This document shows, one piece after another, positions 62,401 to 64,000 of a DNA stretch of 64,000 bases. Source of the stretch: Trichostrongylus colubriformis (Eukaryota; Nematoda; Chromadorea; Rhabditida; Trichostrongylidae); assembly GCA_963978905.1 (NCBI GenBank), contig OZ022258.1:57148591-57212590 (forward strand), in the 5' to 3' direction. A program made the position numbers and the translations under genes. Numbering within the stretch: position 1 is the first letter of the stretch; each line of letters opens with the position of its first letter. The notes under the pieces were generated by a model. It saw only the letters and a program-made list of their open reading frames with translations, was not told where the DNA came from and ran no database searches.

Positions 62401-63875
62401 ATCAATTTTTGAGTGCAATTATGTTGATACCGTAGCAAACATGGACGTCGTTTTTTCACACCATCGACCAATCAGCGGACCAGATGCATTCCATTTACGG
62501 AATTCCAGGTAGGAGTCGGTACAGTTTGGAGAATATGGTACCTTCAATTCCCTGAAATCTTGTATCTGTACAGGTGCATAGTACATGGTACTATGCACAG
62601 CATGCGTGTTGCAAAGAGAGAACTCATCACAGCTGTTCATTGCACGTGCCCTACAAGGCAGCATGGAATTAGAGTTTTCCAGTGAAGTCGGGCTTCGGGA
62701 AGCGTTCTTTTACTGTGCTGCCATGATAAATGCAACGTTACGGGTAAGGAAAAAATGAGTGCTGGGAAGTTATGCCTTCTTTTCAGTGTAAAATCCCTTC
62801 CAGACGAAATGATCTAAGGCGAACTCTCATTGGAAAGGAACGGCCTCACTGCAATACCGCAGCGCTGCAGTCATATTGTCTCGCAGCCGCAGTGTGAGTT
62901 GCTACCGAGGGAGCGACGTTTGCGGTTGGCTGACTTACCCCTCACGGTCCGCATCTACCACCACCGGCCAGTGATGCAGAGGGGACGAAGGGTAAGCAGT
63001 TAGAAAGAGGGTTTCGGGTATCTCTTCGTCGTGTTTTGGACCGTTTTACCCCGTTTTTTGTCTTCCATTACATTGCTGATTACCTTTCATATTCCACACT
63101 TATTTCACAATTTGCCAAAATCACCCTTAAGGGTATTTTTGAGAGTTCCGATTGATTCATGCACATCACATTAGCACAACTCACGTCACAGATGCTCTCA
63201 CGCCGTTGCCCGGATTTTCGCGTATTGTCCATACACAGTCAAAATCGCCCTCGATTTCCGGAATGCTAATGTATCCTTCACGAGCAGTGATTTCTCCTCC
63301 GCACTCTGTAATTGATATCTATATCGATTTCGGGAGATTGTTGTGTTGGAAACTTGCACGTAAATATCAGTTTCTCGTTACCCATATACTTATGATGTAT
63401 TTGCTTGATTAGGAACACATGCAAAGTTTCACGCGAAAAAGTGAGAATCCGGCTTATATACACCCCTCAAAGTGGTGGCCAGGGGCGGAGGCTCAAAGTA
63501 AGTACCGCCTCGTTGTCCGTCGGACGCTTGCCCTGAAGCCCCGCCCTCCCTCCTTTCGTCACTTCAGGGAACTGTATCTTAGCCGGATTCTCACTTTTTC
63601 GAGTGAAACTTTGGATGAAGTCTTTATTGAGCAAATGGAACATAAATATATGGGTAACAGAAAGCTCATTCTTGTGCATGATTCCATTAATATCGTATAC
63701 AGCAATCAATAAATCTAGCTCACTGTCAATTGTAGTTGAGTAGGCAATAGCCATTCTGGTGGCAAGTAGTGAGTTCCCTTTCACAAATGCAATTCGAATC
63801 TCATTTTCAGCACGGAATTCCTCATGTGTGACAGCTGCCTCAACCAGATACGGTGCTTTGGCTTCACGAGATTGT
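7289..63875 (-). CDS. Cubilin-like multi-CUB-domain protein, 5' partial (62 exons)
   Basis: A secreted or membrane-associated scaffold of CUB domains, a fold used for extracellular ligand binding. In cubilin it serves endocytic uptake. Sixty-two exons were built by hand from GT/AG sites with matching phases; all join without a stop, about 2,110 codons, ending in TAA at 7289-7291. They encode the tail of one CUB and then 16 full CUBs with the usual CGG start, C-x-W/Y, C-x-D and GF-x-L/Y-x-Y landmarks. Introns are mostly 50-800 bp, but one is 21 kb (26400-47398). The weakest junctions are the donors at about 58004 and 57370 and the acceptors at 21800 and 23775. The 5' end, with signal peptide and any EGF repeats, is off the window. 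Cubilin-like identity is inferred from domain content; other long CUB proteins are possible. Confidence 0.88.
7433..8287. other. Last intron of the CUB gene
   Basis: Bounded by a GT donor after e61 and a TTTGTTCAG acceptor before e62. It contains a long G-run (about 7664-7686) and a segment (7600-7830) that resembles sequence at about 37920-38110. This is an old dispersed repeat. No nested gene seen. Confidence 0.6.
8990..9135. repeat. Family C palindromic repeat, copy 1
   Basis: Imperfect inverted repeat of CGCxATTTTGCGATTTTGCGG and its complement, centred on a CGGCTCCGCACGAAAGTTGCTG-like core. Related copies are at 17620-17765, 26815-26992 and 46400-46625. Confidence 0.7.
9243..9984. mobile_element. 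MITE B, copy 2 (742 bp)
   Basis: CAGGGGGTGCC...GGCACCCCCTG ends flanked by TA at 9241-9242 and 9985-9986. Same orientation as copy 1 and highly similar throughout. Intronic in the CUB gene and non-coding. Confidence 0.88.
11470..13131 (-). CDS. CUB repeat 16 (exons e55-e58)
   Basis: Exons 12990-13131, 12801-12918, 12640-12726 and 11470-11545. It starts [11 protein letters not shown] with [14 protein letters not shown]. The middle is [12 protein letters not shown] and [13 protein letters not shown], then GPICGRGLP, ending [20 protein letters not shown]. All four CUB cysteines are present. Phases are 1 in, 2, 0, 0, 1 out. A read-through alternative at the start of e56 (an upstream frame through CSYRNFDF) was rejected because the TTCTTACAG acceptor at 12919 gives a better CUB core. 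Confidence 0.88.
11958..12077. repeat. Inverted-repeat family with TTCATACTTTGCG ends, copy 1
   Basis: Left end GTTCATACTTTGCGGTGCC and right end GGCGCAGAGTATGAACC are inverse complements around a CAGGGCGTGG core. The same ends occur at 60076-60243 and, more diverged, at 61903-62085. Confidence 0.65.
13132..15111. other. Intron between CUB repeats 15 and 16
   Basis: Contains a dispersed repeat at about 13340-13690 (block ATTACCCCTACCACTGCCTTTAAAG, also seen in modified form near 17540, 38388 and 57205) and MITE A copy 2 (14418-14838). No nested exon is supported. Confidence 0.6.
14418..14838. repeat. MITE family A, copy 2 (421 bp)
   Basis: Terminal inverted repeats TTGAAGAAATCG...CGATTTCTTCAA enclose the family arms (TTACCCATATATTTG and GTTTAACGCGAAAAAGTGAA on the left, inverse on the right). 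The centre is GC-rich and itself palindromic (CCGCCGCGG-type). No frame of its own. Confidence 0.85.
15112..16451 (-). CDS. CUB repeat 15 (exons e51-e54)
   Basis: Exons 16380-16451, 15759-15840, 15570-15690 and 15112-15181. Landmarks are [39 protein letters not shown] and FTMSYRLLD. The extra pair CQHPAC in the third exon is unusual. Joined phases are 1, 2, 0, 1. Confidence 0.87.
16514..18623 (-). CDS. CUB repeat 14 (exons e47-e50)
   Basis: Exons 18558-18623, 18341-18495, 18187-18287 and 16514-16590. The start is [10 protein letters not shown]. The middle is [11 protein letters not shown] and [15 protein letters not shown], and the end is [19 protein letters not shown]. The ESD and GFELKY ending is textbook CUB. 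The 1.6-kb intron 16591-18186 carries MITE D and family C copies. The acceptor of e50 is GCTTTTGAG. Confidence 0.88.
16965..17437. repeat. MITE family D, copy 1 (long terminal inverted repeats)
   Basis: Ends CAAAGGCACACTACGCGATAA...TTATCGCGTGGTGTGCCTTTAA, with arms of more than 150 bp (GTCCTTGGATAAC and GCACACCCATACGGTGTTG blocks mirrored on the right). There is no transposase. Related copies are at 43868-44187 and the LINE-split copy beginning near 32074. Confidence 0.85.
17620..17765. repeat. Family C palindromic repeat, copy 2
   Basis: TTTCGCGATTTTGCGATTTTGCGG and its complement flank CACAAGCGATGTTGCACCATCG-like core sequence. Intronic. Confidence 0.65.
18970..19092. repeat. MITE family A, half copy
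   Basis: Only the right arm is present: TTTTTCGCGTGAAATTTGG followed by ACAGATACAACGTAA and TTTCCGTGGATGATTCGTTT. Intronic between e46 and e47. Confidence 0.6.
19649..20197 (-). CDS. CUB repeat 13 (exons e44-e46)
   Basis: Exons 20056-20197, 19869-19985 and 19649-19782. It carries all four cysteines ([28 protein letters not shown]). It also has the three acidic positions expected of a calcium-binding CUB: the Glu of YMDIED, the Asp of CVMDF and the Asp of HFVSD. It ends SGGFKMVV. The e44 donor is the unusual AA|GTCAGT, chosen because it restores phase. Confidence 0.9.
20300..21661 (-). CDS. CUB repeat 12 (exons e41-e43)
   Basis: Exons 21491-21661, 21275-21396 and 20300-20393. Landmarks are [42 protein letters not shown] and [10 protein letters not shown]. 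This is the most consensus-like CUB of the window. The 880-bp intron 20394-21274 has no separate gene; the frames there lack domain signal. Confidence 0.92.
21717..24073 (-). CDS. CUB repeat 11 (exons e37-e40)
   Basis: Exons 23976-24073, 23839-23922, 23700-23775 and 21717-21800. [31 protein letters not shown] and [18 protein letters not shown] are clear CUB blocks. The third exon ([16 protein letters not shown]) is the least certain. Its GGCAAG acceptor is atypical and the fourth CUB cysteine is missing there. It fits both phases and the HGxxL position. The 1.9-kb intron 21801-23699 contains repeats only. Confidence 0.8.
21801..23699. other. Intron in CUB repeat 11
   Basis: Includes a segment related to MITE D (about 22195-22470: TGGTGCGTCAC and CCTATTGGTCAG-like blocks) and the inverted-repeat element at 23342-23553. 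Sequence around 22540-22740 has AATAAAACATTAT and could be a decayed LTR or UTR; I cannot assign it. Confidence 0.5.
23342..23553. repeat. Inverted-repeat element with GTAACCCTGACGTCA arms, copy 1
   Basis: Left arm AGGTCAGATT...CTACAGTAACCCTGACGTCAA, right arm TTGACGTCAGGGTTACTGTG...GCGACCTGAA. The centre has GAAGCTCCTTCCCTTCCTAGG. A second copy with cleaner ends is at 50216-50410, and a diverged relative at 31030-31262. Confidence 0.75.
24854..47529 (-). CDS. CUB repeat 10, split by a 21-kb intron (exons e33-e36)
   Basis: Exons 47399-47529, 26330-26399, 25020-25111 and 24854-24959. The first exon gives [22 protein letters not shown] and [14 protein letters not shown]. The second resumes [20 protein letters not shown], exactly the strand and acidic C-x-D block that should follow. 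Then come [11 protein letters not shown] and RGWRIEYEF. Phase 0 is kept across the big intron. No alternative CUB second half lies between 26.4 and 47.4 kb, so I treat this as one transcript, although two genes cannot be fully excluded. Confidence 0.82.
25330..25470. repeat. MITE family A, degraded right half
   Basis: CATGTATCTC...GTGATTTTGAATTTTTACGCC, CAAATACAAAATAACA and AACTCAAATTTCCGTTCC follow the order of the family's right arm. Confidence 0.45.
26115..26275. repeat. MITE family A, right half
   Basis: GAGAGCTCTATCTCATATGG, GCGCGTGAAAAATTG, GGCAAATACAACATAAATAT and TTTTGGACGGTCTTTTTGAA match the right arm order. It ends only about 50 bp from exon e34 (26330-26399). Confidence 0.65.
26815..26992. 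repeat. Family C palindromic repeat, copy 3
   Basis: GACGCCGTCAGGCTTTGCAA...TTGCAAAGTCTGACGGCAGCC type ends with GCAATTTTGCGATTCTGCG arms. The flanking CCGTCAGGCTT ends suggest a defined element border. A similar CCTGACGGCGGCC border closes the copy at 46400-46625. Confidence 0.7.
28037..28941. mobile_element. Tc1/mariner-like element, 905 bp, TA-flanked
   Basis: Left end CAGGGTGTTCCAAAATTATG and right end CATAATTCTGGGAGACCGTG are imperfect inverse complements sharing GGGCGC inside. They are flanked by TA at 28035-28036 and 28942-28943. The interior has no intact transposase; frames are broken and unrecognised. Confidence 0.7.
29351..29357 (+). promoter_or_regulatory. TATA-like box of the Tyr/Gly-Gln peptide gene
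   Basis: TATTTAA, 63 nt upstream of the ATG at 29420. The same spacing class is found at the other two peptide genes. Confidence 0.5.
29420..30254 (+). CDS. Secreted Tyr/Gly-rich, Gln-rich peptide precursor (96 aa)
   Basis: Three exons: 29420-29442, 29626-29686 and 30048-30254. The first is ATG plus seven codons with a GTAAGT donor in phase 2. The second completes a signal peptide ([19 protein letters not shown]). The third starts in phase 0. Residues 28-60 hold 19 tyrosines in YGY/YSY units. G61-K62-R63 is a predicted dibasic or amidation site, followed by EAGFG and a Gln/Met/Pro tail (68-96). AATAAA at 30272 ends the transcript. The class resembles nematode Gly/aromatic-rich neuropeptide-like or caenacin precursors, but I recognise no orthologue. 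Nested antisense in the CUB-gene intron. Confidence 0.82.
30272..30277 (+). terminator. Poly(A) signal of the Tyr/Gly-Gln peptide gene
   Basis: AATAAA 18 nt after the stop codon at 30252-30254, giving a very short 3' UTR. Two further AT-rich words follow. Confidence 0.6.
30682..31262. repeat. Poly-C/poly-G tracts and a diverged inverted repeat
   Basis: A C-run of about 20 at 30682-30702 and a G-run at about 31039-31056 face each other. The sequence 31030-31262 is an inverted repeat (GGGGAGACGCAA...TTGCGTCTCCCC, with TTCTCTTCCTAGGGTTAGGC in between). It is related to the GTAACCCTGACGTCA element through its central TTCCTAGG block. Confidence 0.55.
31263..32073. other. Gene-free stretch inside the big intron
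   Basis: Sequence 31390-31600 (GCGCCCCGGGGCC, then TTTTTCAACGCCGGTTTCG) resembles short segments near 39030-39290 and 54560-54620, another dispersed repeat. The remainder is AT-rich with no supported frame. Confidence 0.5.
32302..33042 (+). pseudogene. LINE reverse transcriptase C-terminal half, frameshifted
   Basis: The first frame (to 32568) shows [15 protein letters not shown], the catalytic YADDVKIYG box, and a [16 protein letters not shown] thumb-region block. After a frame change (about 32570-32760) the next frame continues [44 protein letters not shown] and FKILKGELK. This is the usual C-terminal order of CR1/Jockey-like polymerases. Several shifts and a stop make it non-functional, and the endonuclease and N-terminal polymerase motifs are missing. 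Confidence 0.8.
33371..34937 (+). mobile_element. Tc3-like DNA transposon, decayed (1,567 bp)
   Basis: Ends CAGTGCGTTTCATAATTATA...TATAATTATGAAACGCACTG are flanked by TA at 33369-33370 and 34938-34939. Terminal repeats extend to about 46 bp. A second copy of the GTTTCATAATTATAAGGTCACC box lies about 173 bp inside each end (33549 and 34735-34757), a symmetric double-box layout like Tc3 and other IR/DR elements. It sits inside the LINE. Confidence 0.85.
33830..34660 (+). pseudogene. Tc3-like transposase remnant
   Basis: Plus-strand conceptual translation, ignoring stops and shifts, shows a helix-turn-helix-like segment ([17 protein letters not shown]) and a short PRPTP-type linker. Further right is [11 protein letters not shown], the second catalytic Asp region, followed by [11 protein letters not shown]. 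The order and spacing fit a Tc3-type transposase. At least ten stops or frameshifts are present, so it is dead. Confidence 0.6.
36237..36244 (+). promoter_or_regulatory. TATA-like box of the Pro/Val/Tyr peptide gene
   Basis: CATATAAG, 63 nt upstream of the ATG at 36307, the same distance as in the Tyr/Gly-Gln gene. Confidence 0.5.
36307..38756 (+). CDS. Secreted Pro/Val/Tyr-rich peptide precursor (77 aa)
   Basis: Exons 36307-36323, 38459-38513 and 38595-38756. Exon 1 is ATG plus 14 nt with a GTGAGT donor in phase 2. Exon 2 completes the signal peptide ([18 protein letters not shown]). Exon 3 encodes YDSYEYYG, then alternating Pro/Val ([13 protein letters not shown]), [10 protein letters not shown]64-K65-R66 and [11 protein letters not shown]. 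The KREARF stretch parallels KREAGF of the neighbour, supporting paralogy. AATAAA at 38768-38773 ends it. The 2.1-kb first intron holds the Mutator-like element. The link of exon 1 to exon 2 rests on phase and the shared gene plan; exons 2-3 are more secure. Confidence 0.68.
36845..37190. mobile_element. Mutator-like (MULE-type) palindrome, 346 bp, 10-bp duplication
   Basis: Begins GGGTGTATATCGTTAGGACA and ends with its exact inverse. It is bordered by the perfect direct repeat CTCAGAATTC at 36835-36844 and 37191-37200. Arms of about 170 bp are almost perfectly complementary. Each arm itself contains an inverted sub-repeat (GCGCATAGCTCGCACCATCCC and inverse). Long inverted repeats plus a 9-10 bp duplication are the marks of MULEs. 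No transposase. Confidence 0.85.
37201..38130. other. Intron of the Pro/Val/Tyr peptide gene, right part
   Basis: Carries a segment (about 37920-38110) resembling 7600-7830 (GGCACTGTCA-type block) and GC-rich unassigned sequence. The overlapping frames at 37251-37694 and 37923-38228 have no domain signal and no splice partners. Confidence 0.45.
38140..38435. repeat. Dispersed repeat family E, copy 1
   Basis: CTGCAAGGGTGAGGCAACGT, GCATCTACCACAACTGGC and the ATTACTCCCAACGATGTCTTT block match, in order, 57003-57290 and 62890-63150. It ends about 20 bp before exon 2 of the Pro/Val/Tyr peptide gene. Confidence 0.55.
38768..38773 (+). terminator. Poly(A) signal of the Pro/Val/Tyr peptide gene
   Basis: AATAAA 12 nt after the TGA at 38754-38756. 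Confidence 0.6.
38780..40042. other. Spacer with an orphan promoter-like segment
   Basis: Mostly unassigned sequence. TATAAAA at 39694-39700 is followed 45 nt later by ATG CTC CGT CTG AAG and a GTGGGT donor (39745-39760), the layout of the peptide genes' first exons, but no matching downstream exons were found. Frames at 39305-39616 and 39689-39958 lack domain signal. Confidence 0.4.
40043..40476. repeat. MITE family A, copy 3 (434 bp, near-perfect arms)
   Basis: TTAAAGGAATCGTCCACGG...CCGTGGACGATTCCTTTAA, with arms of about 180 bp that match almost without error. This is the youngest or best-preserved copy. Outermost TTAA occurs at both ends, so the target duplication may be TTAA or TA. No transposase. 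Confidence 0.9.
40477..40989. other. AT-rich spacer near the Ly6-like gene 3' end
   Basis: Unique-looking sequence. On the minus strand, 40864-40950 can encode a hydrophobic run ([13 protein letters not shown]) followed by a basic tail, which could be the C-terminal anchor of the Ly6-like gene. I could not find a splice that reaches it in phase. Confidence 0.35.
40990..44435 (-). CDS. Possible Ly6/uPAR-like secreted or anchored protein (incomplete model)
   Basis: The signal-peptide exon starts at 44435 ([18 protein letters not shown], then RYCLATVF). It could end near 44312 at a weak GTGTCT donor in phase 1. Exon 41159-41235 (TCATGTTACAG acceptor) gives [17 protein letters not shown] in matching phase. 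The exon beginning at 41094 gives [12 protein letters not shown] and [14 protein letters not shown]. The CC-x3-SC-D/N ending is typical of three-finger Ly6/uPAR domains. Too few cysteines are recovered, so at least one exon is missing or the assignment is wrong. Nested in the CUB-gene intron on the same strand. Confidence 0.38.
41600..43130. other. GC-rich island interrupted by MITE B
   Basis: GC-rich sequence on both sides of the MITE at 42088-42831 (41640-42060 and 42860-43130). It includes CTATAAAAGG at about 41713 and a block GTTAGGAGAGCAACCGGCTG. It may be the 5' end of a retroelement, but no polymerase or gag motif is readable, so I leave it unassigned. Confidence 0.4.
42088..42831. mobile_element. 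MITE B, copy 3 (744 bp, inverted)
   Basis: CAGGGGGTGCC...GGCACCCCCTG ends, flanked by TA (42086-42087 and 42832-42833). It lies in the opposite orientation to the other two copies, since the GCCCACGGCTCACATCT end is here on the right. Non-coding. Confidence 0.88.
43131..43867. other. Gene-free spacer in the big intron
   Basis: AT-rich unique-looking sequence. A 93-codon plus-strand frame at 43590-43871 has no signal peptide, splice partner or domain and is not called. Confidence 0.45.
43868..44187. repeat. MITE family D, copy 3 (320 bp)
   Basis: TTAAAGGCACATTCCACGATA...GTCGTGGAGTGTGCGTTTAA ends, with inner arms CTTGGGCAGTAGTTCCTTGG and its inverse. Shares the terminal motif of the 16965 copy but has a different internal sequence, so it is a related subfamily. 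Confidence 0.85.
45073..45079 (+). promoter_or_regulatory. TATA box of the Trp-Gly peptide gene
   Basis: TATATAA within AGTATATAAAATCGG, 54 nt upstream of the ATG at 45133. It is the best TATA match of the three peptide genes. Confidence 0.6.
45133..45994 (+). CDS. Secreted Trp/Gly-rich cationic peptide precursor (49 aa)
   Basis: Exons 45133-45149, 45789-45849 and 45923-45994. Exon 1 is ATG plus 14 nt (MQPST) with a GTACGT donor in phase 2. Exon 2 gives a strong signal peptide ([19 protein letters not shown]) ending QW. Exon 3 encodes W-G-M-G-W-C-C, then four W-G repeats, M-W and G-K-K-K, then TAG. With the exon-2 Trp this makes nine Trp in a mature chain of about 25 residues. GKKK fits C-terminal basic trimming and amidation. 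The AQW junction recalls caenacin/NLP antimicrobial precursors of C. elegans; this is family-style likeness, not proven homology. Donor GTTGGT of exon 2 is weak. Confidence 0.75.
46400..46625. repeat. Family C palindromic repeat, copy 4
   Basis: Left part TTCGCGATCTCGCGGTGTCGC, right part GCGACGCCGCGAAATCACAA. It extends into a run of AAATCGCAAAATTAC words and ends CGAAGCCTGACGGCGGCC. Confidence 0.65.
46626..47398. other. Start of the big intron (5' side)
   Basis: No gene or repeat recognised apart from short AT-rich runs. It includes the GT donor at 47398 of exon e33. Confidence 0.5.
47589..49233 (-). CDS. CUB repeat 9, divergent (exons e30 end, e31, e32)
   Basis: It begins inside exon 49134-49233 after the CUB 8 ending GCGYLISA, then 48781-48912 and 47589-47768. 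There is no CGG start. The core is [16 protein letters not shown] and [13 protein letters not shown], then [10 protein letters not shown], ending [10 protein letters not shown]. This is one of only two CUBs whose boundary is inside an exon rather than at a phase-1 intron. The 1-kb intron 47769-48780 holds the isolated satellite-like unit. A frame at 48297-48530 was left out because it breaks phase. Confidence 0.82.
48438..48636. repeat. Isolated unit related to the 4.8-6.4 kb satellite
   Basis: ACATGCCCCGCCCACCGTAGGCGGAGCTTATC, CCCTACCCATCGCAAACTT and CTCCGCAGGTCG follow the same block order as a satellite unit. It then closes with a GACGGACGGAGG microsatellite and CGTTTTATATATAG. Confidence 0.65.
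49134..52083 (-). CDS. CUB repeat 8 (exons e25-e30)
   Basis: Exons 52005-52083, 51097-51196, 50971-51027, 50465-50571, 49290-49305 and the first part of 49134-49233. Landmarks are [46 protein letters not shown] and MFCDNRKTF. The 16-nt microexon (VNFTK) precedes GCGYLISA. It is the most fragmented CUB. The e25 donor is AG|GTAAGG. Confidence 0.82.
49306..50464. other. Intron in CUB repeat 8 with two repeats
   Basis: Contains family-E-like sequence at 49560-49800 and the inverted-repeat element at 50216-50410. The 72- and 92-codon plus frames have no splice partners. Confidence 0.5.
50216..50410. repeat. Inverted-repeat element with GTAACCCTGACGTCA arms, copy 2
   Basis: AATTCAGGTCGGTCACTCGT...ACGAGTGACGACCTGAATTT. 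Inner arms are CCCACAGTAACCCTGACGTC and GAGGTCAGGGTCACTGTGGG. Confidence 0.8.
51270..51644. repeat. MITE family A, copy 4
   Basis: TTAAAGGATTCGGCCACGG...GTGGACGATTTTTTAA ends with the usual arms (GTTACCCATATATCTATG, AGTTTTACGCAAAAAGGTGA). Confidence 0.82.
51670..51920. repeat. Degenerate MITE related to family D
   Basis: CTCCATGGTGCATCATCACG, CCCATTGGTCAGCAGAGC and the end CCGCGAAGTGTGCGTTTGAC parallel 22195-22470 and the ends of family D. Confidence 0.5.
52148..53366 (-). CDS. CUB repeat 7 (exons e21-e24)
   Basis: Exons 53228-53366, 52461-52537, 52300-52409 and 52148-52217. Landmarks are [58 protein letters not shown] and [10 protein letters not shown]. Two additional cysteines (LCKDKKC) lie near the end. 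Joined phases are 2, 1, 0, 1. Confidence 0.9.
52951..53130. mobile_element. Degenerate relative of the Mutator-like palindrome
   Basis: GGCGATGTCCGCGAAGCGAATGCGGC, GTGTCCTGAAGCAG, GCGTAATCGTTTTAGCACTC and AGCTCGCACCCATCGCGTCAC match the arm words of 36845-37190 in order, with many changes and lost ends. Intronic. Confidence 0.6.
53460..56223 (-). CDS. CUB repeat 6 (exons e17 end, e18-e20)
   Basis: Starts inside exon 56115-56223 ([10 protein letters not shown]), then 55206-55314, 55046-55117 and 53460-53575. Core blocks are [50 protein letters not shown], and NGFTAVYEL at the end. The CGCEEC run adds a cysteine pair in the calcium loop region. Intron 53576-55045 holds MITE A copy 5 and unassigned GC-rich sequence. 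Confidence 0.88.
53872..54308. repeat. MITE family A, copy 5
   Basis: TTGGAGGAATCTCCACGG...CCGTGGAAGGTTCCTTTGAA ends. Arms carry GTTACCCATAGATATTACC and GTTTCACGCGAAAAAGTGAA with inverse copies, and the centre is a CCGCCGCGG palindrome. Confidence 0.82.
54309..55045. other. Intron part without features
   Basis: GC-rich patch at 54560-54620 (GCGCCCCGAAGCC, TTTTTTCAACGCGAG) resembling 31430-31480. Otherwise nothing I can name. Confidence 0.45.
55315..56114. other. Intron between e17 and e18
   Basis: AT-rich, with a short G-run near 55722. No repeat family or gene recognised. Confidence 0.5.
56115..57683 (-). CDS. CUB repeat 5 (exons e14-e16, start of e17)
   Basis: Exons 57601-57683, 57370-57477, 56309-56449 and the first 36 nt of 56115-56223. 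Landmarks are [52 protein letters not shown] and [13 protein letters not shown]. The donor of e15 may be at 57373 or 57370; both keep phase. The 860-bp intron 56450-57369 carries the mariner relic. Confidence 0.86.
56516..56975. mobile_element. Mariner relic with inverted duplication of its transposase end
   Basis: AGGTTGATCAGAAAGTTTTG at 56517 resembles a mariner terminal repeat. The minus strand toward it encodes decayed transposase C-terminus ([18 protein letters not shown]). On the plus strand 56882-56970 encodes [18 protein letters not shown] and APSDYHL, the mariner catalytic-end signature. The two halves are partly complementary (56820-56865 against 56900-56945), a head-to-head duplication. 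Confidence 0.75.
57003..57290. repeat. Dispersed repeat family E, copy 2
   Basis: Blocks CTGCAAGGGCGGAGCAAC, GATTGGCTGACTT, CGTCTGTATCTGTCATCAG and AAAATTACCCCTGACAGTGTC in the same order as copies at 38140 and 62890. Confidence 0.55.
57783..59938 (-). CDS. CUB repeat 4 (exons e9-e13)
   Basis: Exons 59864-59938, 59735-59808, 59415-59506, 58004-58080 and 57783-57857. Landmarks are [55 protein letters not shown] and [17 protein letters not shown]. Glu of DLEG, Asp of CPFDF and Asp of VSD fit a calcium-binding CUB. The e12 donor GTAC|GTCGAA is weak; a stronger GTACGT four bases earlier would break phase. Confidence 0.83.
58081..59414. other. Intron between e11 and e12 with MITE A fragments
   Basis: TTAAAGGAATCGTCCAC at 58235-58252 is an isolated family A end. 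A degraded copy spans about 58925-59357 (GTTTCACGAGAAG arm, TTCGTGCACGATTCCTTCAA end). The minus frame at 58234-58455 has CUB-like hints but no stop-free in-phase splice, so it is not an exon. Confidence 0.5.
60076..60243. repeat. Inverted-repeat family with TTCATACTTTGCG ends, copy 2
   Basis: GCGCTCATACTTTGTGCTGG...CCGGCACCGCAAAGTATGAACGC, with internal GCATGGCCGCG and CGTGGCGGTAG-like blocks. Confidence 0.65.
60582..61694 (-). CDS. CUB repeat 3, cysteine-free (exons e5-e8)
   Basis: Exons 61591-61694, 61272-61355, 61123-61213 and 60582-60725. It opens [10 protein letters not shown] where other repeats have [28 protein letters not shown] and [10 protein letters not shown] keep the CUB strand pattern. 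It ends [12 protein letters not shown] plus a roughly 20-residue linker with two NxT sites ([12 protein letters not shown]). No cysteine occurs anywhere in the repeat. Confidence 0.85.
61751..63305 (-). CDS. CUB repeat 2 (exons e2-e4)
   Basis: Exons 63185-63305, 62431-62551 and 61751-61856. Landmarks are [48 protein letters not shown] and VMRVLFSR. Phases are 2, 0, 1. Introns 61857-62430 and 62552-63184 contain, respectively, the TTCATACTTTGCG copy 3 and family E copy 3. Confidence 0.9.
61903..62085. repeat. Inverted-repeat family with TTCATACTTTGCG ends, copy 3 (diverged)
   Basis: GGCCGCGTTCATACTTTGCG on the left and CGCTAACTATGAACAG on the right. The inside is a second inverted repeat, TTCAGGCGATAGCACGATTCGCG against CGCGCGAGTTGCGTGATCGCCTGAA. 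Confidence 0.55.
62890..63150. repeat. Dispersed repeat family E, copy 3
   Basis: GCGACGTTTGCGGTTGGCTG, CATCTACCACCACCGGCCAG and AAAATCACCCTTAAGGGTAT blocks, colinear with 57003-57290 and 38140-38435. Confidence 0.55.
63345..63694. repeat. MITE family A, copy 6
   Basis: TTGGAAACTTGCACG...TGTGCATGATTCCATTA ends. Arms are GTTACCCATATACTTATG and AGTTTCACGCGAAAAAGTGA, with inverse on the right. Inserted in the intron between e1 and e2. Confidence 0.82.
63724..63875 (-). CDS. CUB repeat 1, C-terminal part (exon e1)
   Basis: Acceptor TTTCTCTTGCAG at 63876, donor GTGAGC at 63723. Encodes [18 protein letters not shown] and [13 protein letters not shown], ending [10 protein letters not shown], the last strands of a CUB. 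The upstream exon must lie to the right of 63875. Sequence from 63876 to 64000 is intron. Confidence 0.82.
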
Positions 63876-64000
63876 CTGCAAGAGAAAAGTCAGTGATCAT
63901 CGTTTTACAAGTGTACCATAGCATTTTGAAAGACAGAGCAGATTCCAATACAAACAAGCTACGCGACCGCGCGCTCTATTCCAGGGTATTTGGTACACTG

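Overview
The window looks like nuclear DNA of a clade V (strongylid, probably hookworm-like) nematode. The reasons are the TTTTCAG-type splice acceptors, the many small exons separated by 50-800 bp introns, the dense Tc1/mariner-type inverted-repeat elements, and a cubilin-like multi-CUB gene. The species cannot be settled from the sequence alone.

One very large gene runs along the minus strand across almost the whole window. I can chain 62 exons from 63875 down to a stop codon at 7289. All splice phases can be made to agree, no frame is broken, and about 2,110 codons result. They encode the end of one CUB domain followed by 16 complete CUB domains, then the C-terminus. The 5' part (signal peptide and any EGF region) lies beyond the right edge. 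Fourteen of the 16 CUB starts sit directly behind a phase-1 intron, so the gene is built of 1-1 symmetric modules. It is best described as a cubilin-like extracellular or endocytic scaffold protein.

CUB repeat 10 is split by a 21-kb intron (26400-47398), which is an accessory-gene harbour. It holds three small plus-strand genes for secreted peptides with one architecture: a TATA box, a 17-23 nt first coding exon with a phase-2 donor, a signal-peptide exon, and a mature-peptide exon. One is Tyr/Gly plus Gln rich (29420-30254), one Pro/Val/Tyr rich (36307-38756), and one is a 49-residue precursor of a Trp-Gly peptide ending in Gly-Lys-Lys-Lys (45133-45994). A possible Ly6/uPAR-like gene lies on the minus strand (about 44435-40990), and an orphan TATA plus first exon is at 39694-39759.

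The rest is mobile or repetitive DNA. It includes three 740-bp TA-flanked MITEs, about ten copies of a roughly 430-bp inverted-repeat family, a Mutator-like palindrome with a perfect 10-bp target duplication, and a truncated LINE that sits in a MITE and is itself invaded by a decayed Tc3-like element. There are also mariner relics, several smaller palindromic families, and two tandem arrays just downstream of the CUB gene. At 4049-4237 there is a cluster of five GC-rich perfect hairpins unlike anything else in the window.
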